Source: DASYPP01 sp036006525
Lineage (GTDB): Bacteria; Gemmatimonadota; Gemmatimonadetes; Gemmatimonadales; GWC2-71-9
Length of the DNA stretch: 64,000 bases
Assembly (NCBI GenBank): GCA_036006525.1
Contig: DASYPP010000069.1
Span: forward strand, 15,451-79,450
Reading direction: 5' to 3'
A program made the position numbers and the translations under genes. Below, piece by piece: positions 33,751 through 42,731 of this stretch. The notes under the pieces were generated by a model. The model had not been told where the DNA came from. It made no database searches and was given only the letters and a program-made list of their open reading frames with translations. Positions within the stretch are counted from its first letter, which is position 1; each line of letters begins with the position of its first letter.

Positions 33751-35613
33751 ATGATGCAAGCATTTCGGAACAGCGCCAAGCTGATCGCGGTGTTCTTTGG
33801 TCTCATGCTTCTGTTGTGGCTGCTCGACCTCTCCGGTATCACCGGCGGGTCCAAGCTGCTCGGCTCCAACACGACAGTAGGGCGGATCAACGGACAGGGG
33901 GTACCGACCCGGCTCTACGAGGAGCGGGTGCAGGAAGCGACCCGGCAGCGCCAGGAGCAGAGCGCCGCGCCGTTGAGCCTCGAGGATATCCAGAGCGTCC
34001 GGGACCAGGTCTGGGAAGAGTTCATCCAGAACCGGATTCTCCAGCAGGAGATGGATCGCAACAACATTTCGGCCTCCGTCGATGAAGTGACCCAGGCGAT
34101 CCGCAGCAACCCGCCCCAGCCTATTCTGGCCGACTCGTCATTCCAGACCGATGGCAAGTTTGACCCTTCCAAGTACGAAGCGTGGCTGCTCTCGACCAGC
34201 GGCGCGGCAGCAATGCCTTACCTGGAATCGACCTATCGGGACCAGATCAAGCAGGCCAAGCTTTGGGGTATCGTGACGGCGGATGTCTTCCTGTCTGATG
34301 GGGCGCTCTGGCAGCACTACCGCGACGAGCACGAGCAGACCAAGGTCCGGCTGATGCCCATCGTGCCGCGGGCCGCCGTGCCCGATTCGGCCGTGACGGT
34401 GACGCCGGCGGAGGTCGACCAGTACTACCAGGCGCACCGCGATGAGTTCACCCGGCAGAAGACCGCTTTCCTGAGCTATGTCGCGCTGCCCCGTACCATC
34501 ACCAGCGCCGATTCCGCCGCGGCGCTGGCCCACATCAAGGCAGTCCGGGACGAGATCGCCGGCGGCACCCCGTTCGCGGAAGTAGCGCGGCGCGAGTCGT
34601 CCGACACCGTTTCCGGGAACCGGGGCGGCGACCTGGGAGAATGGACCCGGGGGGACTTCGATCCGAAGTTCGACTCCGCAGCCTTCTCCATGCCGCTGAA
34701 CACCCTGTCGCAGCCGGTGCTGTCCCAGTTCGGCTATCACCTGATCGAGGTGACCAGCCGGACTGGCAACAAGGCGAAGGGCCGTCACATCCTGGTGCCG
34801 ATCGAGATCGCGGGCAGCCACCGCGACCAGCTCGACGCCCAGGCCGACTCCCTGGAAAGCCTCGGTGCGGAGCGAATGGACCCGGCGGCACTCGACACCG
34901 TGGGCCGTGCGCTGAACCTGCCGGTGCTGCACTCCGGTCCGGTGCAGGAAGGGACCCGGGTCCAGGTGGGGCGCACTGTCGTCCCCGACGCGGGAGTCTG
35001 GGCCTTCGAAGCTCAGCAGGGCGAGATCGGCCCGGTGATCGAAATCCCGGAGGCATTCTTCCTCTTCCGACTCGACAGCCTGCAGCAGGGAGGCACGCCT
35101 CCCCTGGAAAGCATCCGGCCCGCCGTGGAGGCGGCCGTCCGGGACCAGAAGAAATGGGTCGTGGCGCGCGACATGGCGAAAGGCGTGGAACACCGGCTCG
35201 GCGAAGGCAGCACGCTCGCCCAGGTGGCCGACGCCCTCAAGCTTCCCCACCAGGATCTCGGCCCATTTACCCGGCTGAGCCCGCCGCTGCCCAATCCGCG
35301 CCTGGTCGGCGCTGCGTTCGGAGTCCCCAAGGGGCAGACCAGCAAGGCGATCGACACGGATGAGGGGATCTACTTCATCGAAGTGCTGGACCGCATTCCG
35401 GCCGATTCCGCCGAATTCGTTCGCACCATCGACGAAACCCGGGCCCAGGCCATCAAGCTGGAACGGCAACAGCGGATCCGGAACTACATGACCGCGCTGC
35501 GCCAGCAGGCGAGCATCAAGGACTTCCGGGCCGAGTTGTTCCGGACCACCGCCCAGGCGGAAGCCGCCGCGGAACGGGTCCGGGCTCAGACGGGACAGAA
35601 CAAGGGCCAATAA
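33751..35613 (+). CDS. PpiD/SurA-type periplasmic peptidyl-prolyl isomerase
   Basis: About 620 residues. One N-terminal membrane anchor (AKLIAVFFGLMLLLWLLDL) is followed by a SurA-like N-terminal chaperone domain (VGRINGQGVPTRLYEERVQE, VWEEFIQNRILQQEMDR). A parvulin domain follows (IAGGTPFAEVARRESSD, GGDLGEWTRGDFDPKFD, FSMPLNTLSQPVLSQFGYHL, IEVTSR). A second, degenerate half (PVIEIPEAFFLFRLDSL, GVPKGQTSKAIDTDEGIYF) comes next. It should assist folding of outer-membrane and secreted proteins at the periplasmic face. ATG 33751 is preferred to the GTG at 33739 because MMQAFRN leads straight into the anchor. It diverges from the TPR operon. Confidence 0.88.
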   Translation: MMQAFRNSAKLIAVFFGLMLLLWLLDLSGITGGSKLLGSNTTVGRINGQGVPTRLYEERVQEATRQRQEQSAAPLSLEDIQSVRDQVWEEFIQNRILQQEMDRNNISASVDEVTQAIRSNPPQPILADSSFQTDGKFDPSKYEAWLLSTSGAAAMPYLESTYRDQIKQAKLWGIVTADVFLSDGALWQHYRDEHEQTKVRLMPIVPRAAVPDSAVTVTPAEVDQYYQAHRDEFTRQKTAFLSYVALPRTITSADSAAALAHIKAVRDEIAGGTPFAEVARRESSDTVSGNRGGDLGEWTRGDFDPKFDSAAFSMPLNTLSQPVLSQFGYHLIEVTSRTGNKAKGRHILVPIEIAGSHRDQLDAQADSLESLGAERMDPAALDTVGRALNLPVLHSGPVQEGTRVQVGRTVVPDAGVWAFEAQQGEIGPVIEIPEAFFLFRLDSLQQGGTPPLESIRPAVEAAVRDQKKWVVARDMAKGVEHRLGEGSTLAQVADALKLPHQDLGPFTRLSPPLPNPRLVGAAFGVPKGQTSKAIDTDEGIYFIEVLDRIPADSAEFVRTIDETRAQAIKLERQQRIRNYMTALRQQASIKDFRAELFRTTAQAEAAAERVRAQTGQNKGQ

Positions 35614-35617
35614 AACT

Positions 35618-35740
35618 ACGTAAGAAGTGAGCAGTGAGCGGTAAGCAGGAAAACGTCAGCGGGACCGGAATGGGAGTGCTTCCCGATCCGATCCCGCTTT
35701 CGCTTGTCCCTCTCACTGCTTACCGCTCACTTCTCACGCT
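35618..35740. repeat. Inverted repeat with AGTGAGC/GGTAAGC words
   Basis: Left arm 35618-35655 (ACGTAAGAAGTGAGCAGTGA, then GCGGTAAGCAGG) pairs with right arm 35705-35740 (CTCTCACTGCTTACCGCTCA, then CTTCTCACGC) over a GC-rich centre. It lies between the convergent PpiD-like gene (stop 35613) and tatA (stop 35745). The words match those at 8623-8745. Confidence 0.85.
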
Positions 35741-35744
35741 GTTT

Positions 35745-35999
35745 CTACTGGCTGAGTCTTTTTGGCTCGCCGCCGCTGGGAGGGGTGGTGGGTGGAGCGT
35801 CGAGCTGACGGCCGGAGGAGACCGCGCGAGGATCCTCCGGCTTCATCACCGCGTCCTGGGTATCGGTCAGGCTCCGCTTGAACTCCCGGATTCCCTTGCC
35901 GATGGATGAGCCGATCTCGGGCAGCCGCTTGGCCCCGAAGAGCAGCATCACCACCACGAGGATCAGGAGGATTTCCCACACGCCAAGATTGCCGAACAT
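35745..35999 (-). CDS. tatA: Twin-arginine translocase subunit TatA
   Basis: 84 residues: short N-terminal hydrophobic helix (VWEILLILVVVMLLFGAK), the F-G-x-x-x-L-P hinge (LLFGAKRLPEIGSSIGKGI), an amphipathic helix ending FKRSLTD and a polar Ser/Pro-rich tail. TatA forms the pore for folded proteins brought by TatC, encoded at 42732-46277. No separate TatB is seen, as in minimal TatAC systems. It starts 9 bp after the DUF4321 gene. The stop is next to a repeat arm. Confidence 0.94.
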   Translation of the reverse strand: MFGNLGVWEILLILVVVMLLFGAKRLPEIGSSIGKGIREFKRSLTDTQDAVMKPEDPRAVSSGRQLDAPPTTPPSGGEPKRLSQ

Positions 36000-36008
36000 A
36001 TTCTCTCC

Positions 36009-36281
36009 TTAGAAGAGCGATCGCGCCACCAGGTAGGCCAGCACGACACCGAGCAGACTCAGGATCGAAACATGGATGCCCAGGGGCCCCAGAGTCAAAT
36101 TTATCACCAGCAGGTCCAGCGATACCGGCCCTACTGACGGGGATACCGTATAAGTAAACACCTGTTTGGCGACGCTGTCAGGCAGGAAGTGCTCCAGCAG
36201 CGCCGTGAGAAACCCGCCCACCACGAAACCCGCCGTGAGCACGCCCAGGTAGAACGCCGGCCGGCGCGGACCTCCCGCCAT
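36009..36281 (-). CDS. DUF4321 family small membrane protein
   Basis: 90 residues with two predicted helices: AFYLGVLTAGFVVGGFLTALL near the N-terminus and ILSLLGVVLAYLVARSLF at the C-terminus. Between them lies a beta-like stretch (VFTYTVSPSVGPVSLDLLVI, NLTLGPLGIHVS) typical of DUF4321. Function unknown. Its ATG overlaps the polyprenyl synthase stop by one base (TGATG), and tatA follows by 9 bp, so it may support envelope processes. Confidence 0.8.
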   Translation of the reverse strand: MAGGPRRPAFYLGVLTAGFVVGGFLTALLEHFLPDSVAKQVFTYTVSPSVGPVSLDLLVINLTLGPLGIHVSILSLLGVVLAYLVARSLF

Positions 36282-37270
36282 CAGCTCCTCCGCTCCAGCA
36301 CGTACGCGATACTGGCCCGGAGCGCCTCGGTCGCCGCGTTGGACGGCAAGGCGTCGAGCGCCAGCTCGGCGTGCCCCGCCAGTGCGTGCGCCCGCTCCCG
36401 GGCATAGTCCAATCCGCCCGCGGCGGACACCGCGCGGATAACCTCTCCGATCATGTTGTCGTTCGGCTCCGGGGTGGCCATCAAGCGGTTCACCATCCGT
36501 CGTTCCGAGTCGCTCAACCGGGGCAGCGCGGAAATGAGCGGCAACGTCACCTTGTGTTCTCGAAGATCGGCGCCCCGCGGCTTGCCGGTGACTTCCTCCG
36601 GCTCGGTATAGTCCAGCAGGTCGTCGACGATCTGAAACGCCATGCCCAGGTAATCACCGAACCGGCGCAGGGCGGCCCGCTCTTCGGGCGGGGCGCGCAG
36701 GGCGCCGACTTCGCAGGCCCCGGAAAGCAGCGACGCGGTCTTCGCCCGGATCAGAAGATCGTATTCCGGCTCGGAGAAATCGAGCGGCTCGTGAGACAGC
36801 AGCTGCCGCATCTCCCCCACGGTCATCTCGTTGGTGACCCGGCCCAGGACCCGGAGCGGGTCCAGGTCGTCCAGCGCCACCAGCTCGGTCACGGCCCGGG
36901 AGTAGAGGTAGTCTCCCATGATGACCGAGATCTGGTGGCTGAACAGTGAATTGATGGTCGGCATCCCCCGGCGCAACACCGAGTGGTCGACCGAGTCATC
37001 GTGCACCAGCGTCGCGAGATGGATCAGCTCGACCACGGCGGCCAGGGTCGCGGTGCGGGTGTCACGCGACCCGGTGGCCTGGTCGGCCAGCAGCAGCAGG
37101 GTGGGCCGGAACATCTTGCCCCGCATCTGGAACAGGTGCGCGTTCACTTCGGTGATGAGCGGGAAGTCGGACCGGACGATCCGGTGCAACTCCTGGCTCA
37201 CCCGGTCCAGCTGGTCGTGAATCGGGGCCTGCAGCTCGCGGAGGGAAACCGGCGCGGTTTGCGAACTCAC
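36281..37270 (-). CDS. Polyprenyl diphosphate synthase (trans-isoprenyl type)
   Basis: 329 residues with both aspartate-rich motifs: HDDSVDHSVLRRG (D-D-x-x-x-D type) and FQIVDDLLDYT (D-D-x-x-D). Also MRGKMFRPTLLLLADQ and a C-terminal ALDALPSNAATEALRASIAY. It condenses isopentenyl diphosphate on an allylic primer, most likely giving a long chain for quinone side chains (IspB/HepT type). The residues before the first motif needed to set chain length cannot be judged without alignment. ATGA overlap with the TPR gene upstream. Confidence 0.9.
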   Translation of the reverse strand: MSSQTAPVSLRELQAPIHDQLDRVSQELHRIVRSDFPLITEVNAHLFQMRGKMFRPTLLLLADQATGSRDTRTATLAAVVELIHLATLVHDDSVDHSVLRRGMPTINSLFSHQISVIMGDYLYSRAVTELVALDDLDPLRVLGRVTNEMTVGEMRQLLSHEPLDFSEPEYDLLIRAKTASLLSGACEVGALRAPPEERAALRRFGDYLGMAFQIVDDLLDYTEPEEVTGKPRGADLREHKVTLPLISALPRLSDSERRMVNRLMATPEPNDNMIGEVIRAVSAAGGLDYARERAHALAGHAELALDALPSNAATEALRASIAYVLERRS

Positions 37271-39639
37271 CCGACCCGCCCGGCGTTAAGTGCGCTGACC
37301 CGGTCCGCCAGGTCGCCAAACTGGATATCCACCGCCATGACCCGGCGGTAAATGCCGAGCGCCTCCTCGACCTTGTTCTGGGCTTCGAACGAACGGCCCA
37401 GCCAGTAGAGCAGGCCGATCTTCTGGTCGTCCCCGCCGGCCTGAGAGTCGACCGCGCGGCGAAGAATTGCCTCCGCGATGGCCGGCTGGTTCTTCTCGAA
37501 GAAGCAGACGCCGAGCGCCTCCGAGGTCCGGAGCCGGTTCTCGGGCGAGCGCAGGGCTTTCTGGAATTCGGCGATGGCTTCGTCCAGCAGGCCCATCTCC
37601 TTGTACGCCACACCGAGATCATAGTGCGACTGGAAGTCTTCGGAATCGAGGTTCTGCTCGATCCCGCGCTTGAACTGGCTCAGCATGTCCTTGAAATCGC
37701 GTTCTTCGTCGCCGGTCGGCTCCTCGTCCTCCACCCGCATCCGGGTGTCCTTCGCGGCGCCGGCCTCTTCCCGCACCAGCATTCCAAGATCAATGAAATC
37801 GCCATTCTCGACCGGGGCCGGAGCGGATTTCGGCGTGGCGCGGGAGGTGGAAGCCGGCGCCGTGGGCACCGGTTCTTCCGGCGGCGCCAGCGTCATCAAC
37901 GCGGTCTGGGCCCGGGTGTTGTCGGGTTCGTGCTCTGCCACGCGGCGATAGACGGCGAGCGCCTTGTCCAGCGCGCCGGTCCTGACCAGGGCGTCACCCA
38001 GCTCCAGGTACGCGACGATCAGGCGGTCCTTGTCACCAGTGCGGTACGCCACCTCCACCCGCTTCTGGTAATAACGCACGCTGGTCGGGTCCACCTGGAT
38101 GAGTTCCCGGATCAGGTCCAGGGCGTGCTCCCAGTCTTCCCGGTTCTCGTAGCCCAGCAGGGCGAGGTCGAGCTCATCGATGCCGCGGACCGAGTCCCCC
38201 GCCGCCAACAGGGCCTCGCCCAGGGCGCGGTGACTCTCCGGATTGTCGGGATCGTCCAGGATCCGGTCTTCCAGTTCCTCGATGCTCGGCTGGACCGGCT
38301 CCTCGACCTGGAGAAAAGCCAGGCTCGCCTCCGGCGTCCCGTCGACCACCGTCGCCGCGACGACGGTCTCCGGCTGCTGCACCAGCTCCTCCGGGATGTC
38401 CCAATCGGTGCCGTCATCCAGTTCGGCGACATCGAGGATCTCGTCGGCGACATCGATCATCTCGCCGCTCGACTCCTCCACGATCAGCGCGTCGCTGCTC
38501 TCGACTCCCTCGAGCTGCTCCACCGTGGCATCGAGAGTCGCAGGGTCATCGAGGATCGAGGTCGACTGCTCCAGGTCGAGCGACGCCTCGGAATCGACCA
38601 GCAGCCCGTCCATGGCTCCGATCGAGTCCGCGGCATCCCCCGCCTCGAAAATCGTGGGCTCGAGATCTGGCATCACTTCGGGCGGGGCCACCGCGTCATC
38701 GGCGCGCAGCAGGTCCGACATCGCTTCCTTGGTGCTCAGCGACGCCAGATCGAGATCCTCATCGGCCAGGCTCGAGGTTTCGATCTCCAACGGAGCAGGC
38801 TCCGCCTCCGCGGCCGGCGGGGACGGTGGAGCGGGTGACACGATGCCGTCGTCGATCATTACTTCGGGCGCAATCATCGGCGTCGTGCGGACTGTCGGCC
38901 GGGCCACGCGAACGGTAGACCGGCGCGGAGGCGGCGGGGGGGTCGCGGGCTTGGCGGGGGTTTTCACGTCCACCCCGATATCCAGGAACACCAGGTCGTT
39001 CTTGCGTTGCCGGATTTTCGGCTCTGCGTCTTCTTCGTTGATGGCCTGCAACCGTTCCCGGGTCCGCCGGGCGCCGATGGCGTCGCCCCTGGCCTCCAGG
39101 TCCTCGGTGAGCTTCTCCAGCTGTTCCCGTGCTTCCGTTGTGCGCGACGAGGCGCGCAGGAGATCGCTCAACATGAGCCGGATCTCCTGGTTGCCGGGGA
39201 ACTGGTCGGCGAACGCCTTCACCGCCTTGAAAGCCTCTTCGAGCTGGTGCACCTGGTTCATCCGCTCCAGGTACTCGATCAGGTTCTTCTTGGCGTCGTG
39301 CACCACGTTCTTGCGGGCGTGCAGCTGGGCCAGCTTGAGGTACGCCTGGATCCGCCCCGGGTTCACCCGGAGAATCTTGCCGCAGAGCGCGATGGCATTG
39401 TTGAGGAAACCCTGGTCGCTATAGAGGTCCACCGCCCGTTCGTACGCCTGCACCGCGGCGGCCGGGTCGTTGGCCTTCATGTACAGATCGCCGACCCGGT
39501 TGTAGATCGAAAGATCGGGGTTGGGATCCTGCCCCGATTCGAATTCAACGATGGCCTTCTGATAGACCTCGATGGCCCGCCGCCAATCCTCCTTCTGCTC
39601 GAACTTACGGGCCGCGTCCTTCAGTTTCTCGAGATTCAT
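37267..39639 (-). CDS. Large TPR protein with acidic central linker
   Basis: 790 residues, no signal peptide. N-terminal TPRs: AARKFEQKEDWRRAIEVYQK, YNRVGDLYMKANDPAAAVQA, LCGKILRVNPGRIQAYLKLA. A basic/Pro patch (215-250) and a long Asp/Glu/Ala-rich region (about 255-430) follow. A second set of TPRs has LGEALLAAGDSVRGIDELDL, LGDALVRTGALDKALAVYRR and SHYDLGVAYKEMGLLDEAIA, and ends near RALGIYRRV-like repeats. It resembles the protein at 31735-33543 in layout. It probably scaffolds a cytosolic complex. Downstream polyprenyl synthase, DUF4321 and tatA are coupled to it. Confidence 0.8.
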   Translation of the reverse strand: MNLEKLKDAARKFEQKEDWRRAIEVYQKAIVEFESGQDPNPDLSIYNRVGDLYMKANDPAAAVQAYERAVDLYSDQGFLNNAIALCGKILRVNPGRIQAYLKLAQLHARKNVVHDAKKNLIEYLERMNQVHQLEEAFKAVKAFADQFPGNQEIRLMLSDLLRASSRTTEAREQLEKLTEDLEARGDAIGARRTRERLQAINEEDAEPKIRQRKNDLVFLDIGVDVKTPAKPATPPPPPRRSTVRVARPTVRTTPMIAPEVMIDDGIVSPAPPSPPAAEAEPAPLEIETSSLADEDLDLASLSTKEAMSDLLRADDAVAPPEVMPDLEPTIFEAGDAADSIGAMDGLLVDSEASLDLEQSTSILDDPATLDATVEQLEGVESSDALIVEESSGEMIDVADEILDVAELDDGTDWDIPEELVQQPETVVAATVVDGTPEASLAFLQVEEPVQPSIEELEDRILDDPDNPESHRALGEALLAAGDSVRGIDELDLALLGYENREDWEHALDLIRELIQVDPTSVRYYQKRVEVAYRTGDKDRLIVAYLELGDALVRTGALDKALAVYRRVAEHEPDNTRAQTALMTLAPPEEPVPTAPASTSRATPKSAPAPVENGDFIDLGMLVREEAGAAKDTRMRVEDEEPTGDEERDFKDMLSQFKRGIEQNLDSEDFQSHYDLGVAYKEMGLLDEAIAEFQKALRSPENRLRTSEALGVCFFEKNQPAIAEAILRRAVDSQAGGDDQKIGLLYWLGRSFEAQNKVEEALGIYRRVMAVDIQFGDLADRVSALNAGRVG

Positions 39640-39722
39640 CCGGCTCGGCAGGTATTAGGGAAGCGGTGACGGGGCAATGAGTTAAAGATAGGCCTCAGGG
39701 AAGAGGCAAGCAACCCAACAAC

Positions 39723-39780
39723 CGGGTGACGGGTACTGGGTACTGCGCCTCCAATACCCAGTACCCAGTACCCAGCACCG
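39723..39780. repeat. Inverted repeat with GGGTACT heptamer arms
   Basis: Left arm 39723-39745 (CGGGTGACGGGTACTGGGTA, then CTG) pairs with right arm 39755-39780 (TACCCAGTACCCAGTACCCA, then GCACCG) over a 9-nt loop. The right arm ends 2 bp before the TAA stop of hutH. The gap from 39640 to 39722 contains the leader of the TPR gene and no other clear signal. Confidence 0.88.
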
Positions 39781-39782
39781 TT

Positions 39783-41309
39783 TTAGGCCGGATCCAGGCT
39801 GCCAGCTGCGACGAGCCCCGCCAGGCGAGCCAGGTCCGGGGCCGGACTCCGGTCCTCGGTGAAGGTCTTGATCGGCGGAGTTGCCTCTCGGATCCGGCGG
39901 TAGAGGAGGGCGACCCCCCGGCCCGGCTGCAACGGCTTCAGGAAGTCGAGCCCCTGAGCCGCCGACAGGAGTTCGGCCGCCACGACCCGCTGGGCGTTCT
40001 GGAGTATGCGACGAGCCTTGAAGGCGGCCGCCATCCCCATGGGGACGAAATCTTCCTGGTTGGCATCCGTCGGGATCGAGCCGATACTGGCCGGCATGCA
40101 GAGGGTCCGGGACTCCGCAACCAGGGACGCCGCGGTGATCTGAACCATCATGAATCCGGAGCTCAGGCCCGGATCCGCAGTCAGGAACGCGGGCAGGCCC
40201 TGGGATAGATCCGGGTTCACCAGCCGCTCTACCCGGCGCTCCGAAATCACCTGGAGCGTGGTCAGCGCAACCGCAAGAAAGTCCAGCGCCTGGGCCACCG
40301 GTTGGCCATGGAAATTGCCGCCGGACAGGACCTCGCCGGTCTCGAATACCAGCGGATTGTCGGTGGAAGCATTGAGCTCGATGCTGGCGGTCTCGGCCGC
40401 GAATCGAATGGCGTCCCATACGGCACCCAGGACTTGTGGCGTACAACGCAGACTGTAGGCATCCTGGACCCGGGGATCGTTGTCCCGGTGCGACTCCCGG
40501 ATCTCACTCTCCGCCAGCAGGCCCCGCATCAGGGCGGCCGCGGCGAGTTGTCCGGGATGGGGGCGGTTCGCGTGGATCCGCTCGTCCAGCGGAGTCGGAG
40601 TGCCGCGCAGCGCCTCAAGACTCATCGCCGCCGCCGCGACCGCGGTGCGCCACAATACCTGGCTGTCGTTCACCAGGAGGGCAAGAAGGGCGGTCTGCGC
40701 CTGGGTCCCGTTGATGAACGCGAGGCCCTCCTTGGGAGCGAAGCGGAACGGCACCAGCCCGTGGCGTTGAAGCACCGGCCCCGCGGGCGTGGCAGCACCG
40801 GCCTCGCCCAGGACCTCGCCCTCGCCTATCAAGACCTGAGCGATATGGGCCAGGGGGGCCAGGTCTCCGCTGGCTCCCACGCTGCCCTGCTCCGGCACCA
40901 CCGGAACTATCCCGGCGTTGATCAGGGCGACCAGCGCATCGGCCAGCGCCGGGCGTACGCCGCTGGTGGGCCGGAGAAGCACGTTGGCCCGAAGCAGCAT
41001 GGCCGCGCGCACCACGTCCCGGGGCAACGGGTCGCCCATGCCGGCCGCGTGACTCCGGATCAGGTTCAGCTGGAGCTGGTCCAGGCGGTCCGGCGCGATG
41101 CTCACGTTGGCCAACTTGCCGAAGCCGGTATTCACGCCATAGATCGTCCGGCCTTCTCCGAGCGCCTTCTCGACCAGGCCGCGGCTTCGACCCAGCGCTT
41201 CGCGCGCCTCGGGCGCTACGGTCACTCGAACGTCGCCATTGCGGGCGAAGCGAACCGTGTCCGCGATCGTGAGATCACGGCCGGTGAGCATCAGCGTTGT
41301 GGTCGGCAT
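39783..41309 (-). CDS. hutH: Histidine ammonia-lyase
   Basis: 508 residues, the usual length. The MIO-forming Ala-Ser-Gly is at 146-148 in GSVGASGDLAPLAH. Other blocks are YGVNTGFGKLANV (catalytic Tyr), FINGTQAQTALLALLV, and the QDAYSLRCTPQVLGA and SGGNFHGQPVAQALDF segments typical of HutH. It deaminates L-histidine to urocanate. No other hut gene is adjacent; tyrosine/phenylalanine lyases are less likely because the selectivity region (RSHAAGMGDPL, with His) fits HAL. Confidence 0.94.
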   Translation of the reverse strand: MPTTTLMLTGRDLTIADTVRFARNGDVRVTVAPEAREALGRSRGLVEKALGEGRTIYGVNTGFGKLANVSIAPDRLDQLQLNLIRSHAAGMGDPLPRDVVRAAMLLRANVLLRPTSGVRPALADALVALINAGIVPVVPEQGSVGASGDLAPLAHIAQVLIGEGEVLGEAGAATPAGPVLQRHGLVPFRFAPKEGLAFINGTQAQTALLALLVNDSQVLWRTAVAAAAMSLEALRGTPTPLDERIHANRPHPGQLAAAALMRGLLAESEIRESHRDNDPRVQDAYSLRCTPQVLGAVWDAIRFAAETASIELNASTDNPLVFETGEVLSGGNFHGQPVAQALDFLAVALTTLQVISERRVERLVNPDLSQGLPAFLTADPGLSSGFMMVQITAASLVAESRTLCMPASIGSIPTDANQEDFVPMGMAAAFKARRILQNAQRVVAAELLSAAQGLDFLKPLQPGRGVALLYRRIREATPPIKTFTEDRSPAPDLARLAGLVAAGSLDPA

Positions 41310-41321
41310 GGGCAGGAAACT

Positions 41322-41457
41322 AGGCGGCAGGGCGGCAGGACGGCAGGGCGGCAGGCGGGATGGCGGAAAAAACGGTGAGCGATGTTCTGCCCACCGTTCC
41401 CCCCACGCACCATCTATGTAGTTCTGCCGACCTCGGGTCGGGCACGGAGGCCCGACC
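41322..41457. repeat. GGCGGCAG tandem words plus two hairpins in the hutH leader
   Basis: 41323-41365 holds four copies of (G/A)GCGGCAG-type octamers. 41371-41377/41392-41398 form AACGGTG-N14-CACCGTT. 41436-41443/41450-41457 form GGTCGGGC-ACGGAG-GCCCGACC followed by TAC, the same GTAGG(N) style as the recA-region palindromes. All lie between the lipoprotein stop (41471) and the hutH start (41309). Confidence 0.8.
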
Positions 41458-41470
41458 TACACCTGCCGGT

Positions 41471-42595
41471 TTATCTAGCCCGGATCAGCTCCGGATTCCC
41501 GGGATCGGTCTGGAAGGCCCAATCCAGGATCAGGTAGTTCTGGCCCACGTGAGTCACCCGGACGGCACCGTAACGGAAGAAGCCGTCGCCGCCATCCATC
41601 TCGAACACGTAGCCCCAGCCGGGCAGCGCCTCAACGCCGGAAGTGGGATAGTTCCCGTTGGCCGCGTAGTCGATGCTGGTCAGATCCTCGACCGGGACGC
41701 TGCCGTAGACGTTGACCCCGGTGCCGGCCCGAACCGGCGTCAGGAAGAGGATTCCCGAGACATCCCGCTCGACCGAGAAGTCGTTATCCGCCAGGCTGCC
41801 GGAACCGACCATGCCCAGTTCGTTGGCATCGCTGAATCCGTCGTTGTCGAGATCGCGCCAGAAGCGGAAACCGCTACCAGTGGTCGAGAATTGCCGGGCG
41901 TAAACCAGGATGTTCCGCGCATCCGGGCGCGGTGTATCCGACCGGATGGGGGACCACAGGCTTTCGAAACCTTCAACGCTGATCGCGGAGACGGCGAAGC
42001 AACGGGGCGAGCCGTTGGTCAGCGCCGCGGAAATGAACTCCGGAGCCACCGTGGCTCCTTCGAGCGACCAGGTTGCGCCGCAGAGACCCAGGTCCAGGTC
42101 GTAGGAAGCGCTGTAGACCCGATAGGTAGCAAAACCCTGAGGGTCCGAAGTGTATGCGTTGTCGGACCAGCTGAGCGCTATCGCCCCGTCGAGGCTGGTG
42201 GTGACCAGGGTGGCCGGTTGGTCGAGCGCCAACCGCTCGTCAATGGTGACCACGTTGCTCGGATCGCTCTCGCTCCCGACATCATCCTCCGCGGTCACGT
42301 AGTACTGGAGGTGCGGAATGCCGTTGTCGTGGTAAGTGTTGGACGTGGTGGACCCGCGCAGCTGGTAGGAATCGCCGGTACTGCCTCGGGAGTATATGTG
42401 CCACACCGCGAGGGCTGGATCATTGCTGAAGTCCCAGTGCAGCAGCACGCCGGATGGACTCCCCGGTGTTCCGCTCGGTTCGACGGTGTAACTCAGGTTG
42501 GTCGGTGGGTCGATCAAGGGATCATTGACGAAGACATCCTCCCGGCACGCCACCGTCGAGAGGCCGAGTACCGCCAACACAAGGTAGGGACGCAT
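41471..42595 (-). CDS. Secreted lipoprotein with fibronectin-III-like domains, function unknown
   Basis: 374 residues. Lipoprotein signal peptide with lipobox L-S-T-V-A-C at about residue 17 (RPYLVLAVLGLSTVACRED). Two FnIII-like units follow: PPTNLSYTVEPSG ... VLLHWDFSNDPALAVWHIYS and QPATLVTTSLDGAIALSWSD ... FATYRVYSAS. The C-terminal half contains FRFWRDLDNDGFSDANELG, which looks like a calcium-binding D-x-D-x-D-G loop, and GYVFEMDGGDGFFRYGAVRV. It is probably anchored to the outer or inner membrane facing the periplasm. GGAG lies 8 nt before the ATG. It follows the tatC-lptD gene after 136 bp, a gap with no other gene. Confidence 0.75.
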   Translation of the reverse strand: MRPYLVLAVLGLSTVACREDVFVNDPLIDPPTNLSYTVEPSGTPGSPSGVLLHWDFSNDPALAVWHIYSRGSTGDSYQLRGSTTSNTYHDNGIPHLQYYVTAEDDVGSESDPSNVVTIDERLALDQPATLVTTSLDGAIALSWSDNAYTSDPQGFATYRVYSASYDLDLGLCGATWSLEGATVAPEFISAALTNGSPRCFAVSAISVEGFESLWSPIRSDTPRPDARNILVYARQFSTTGSGFRFWRDLDNDGFSDANELGMVGSGSLADNDFSVERDVSGILFLTPVRAGTGVNVYGSVPVEDLTSIDYAANGNYPTSGVEALPGWGYVFEMDGGDGFFRYGAVRVTHVGQNYLILDWAFQTDPGNPELIRAR

Positions 42596-42731
42596 GGGAC
42601 AGCTCCGGAGGGGATACCGGTGCTAGGGCAGACGGTATGCCACTCGGGCTTGATCGCCTATCCCATTACCAGTCAATGACTTGAGATTTGAGGTCGAGGC
42701 GAGCGATGTCCGGGAGGACGGACACACCGGC

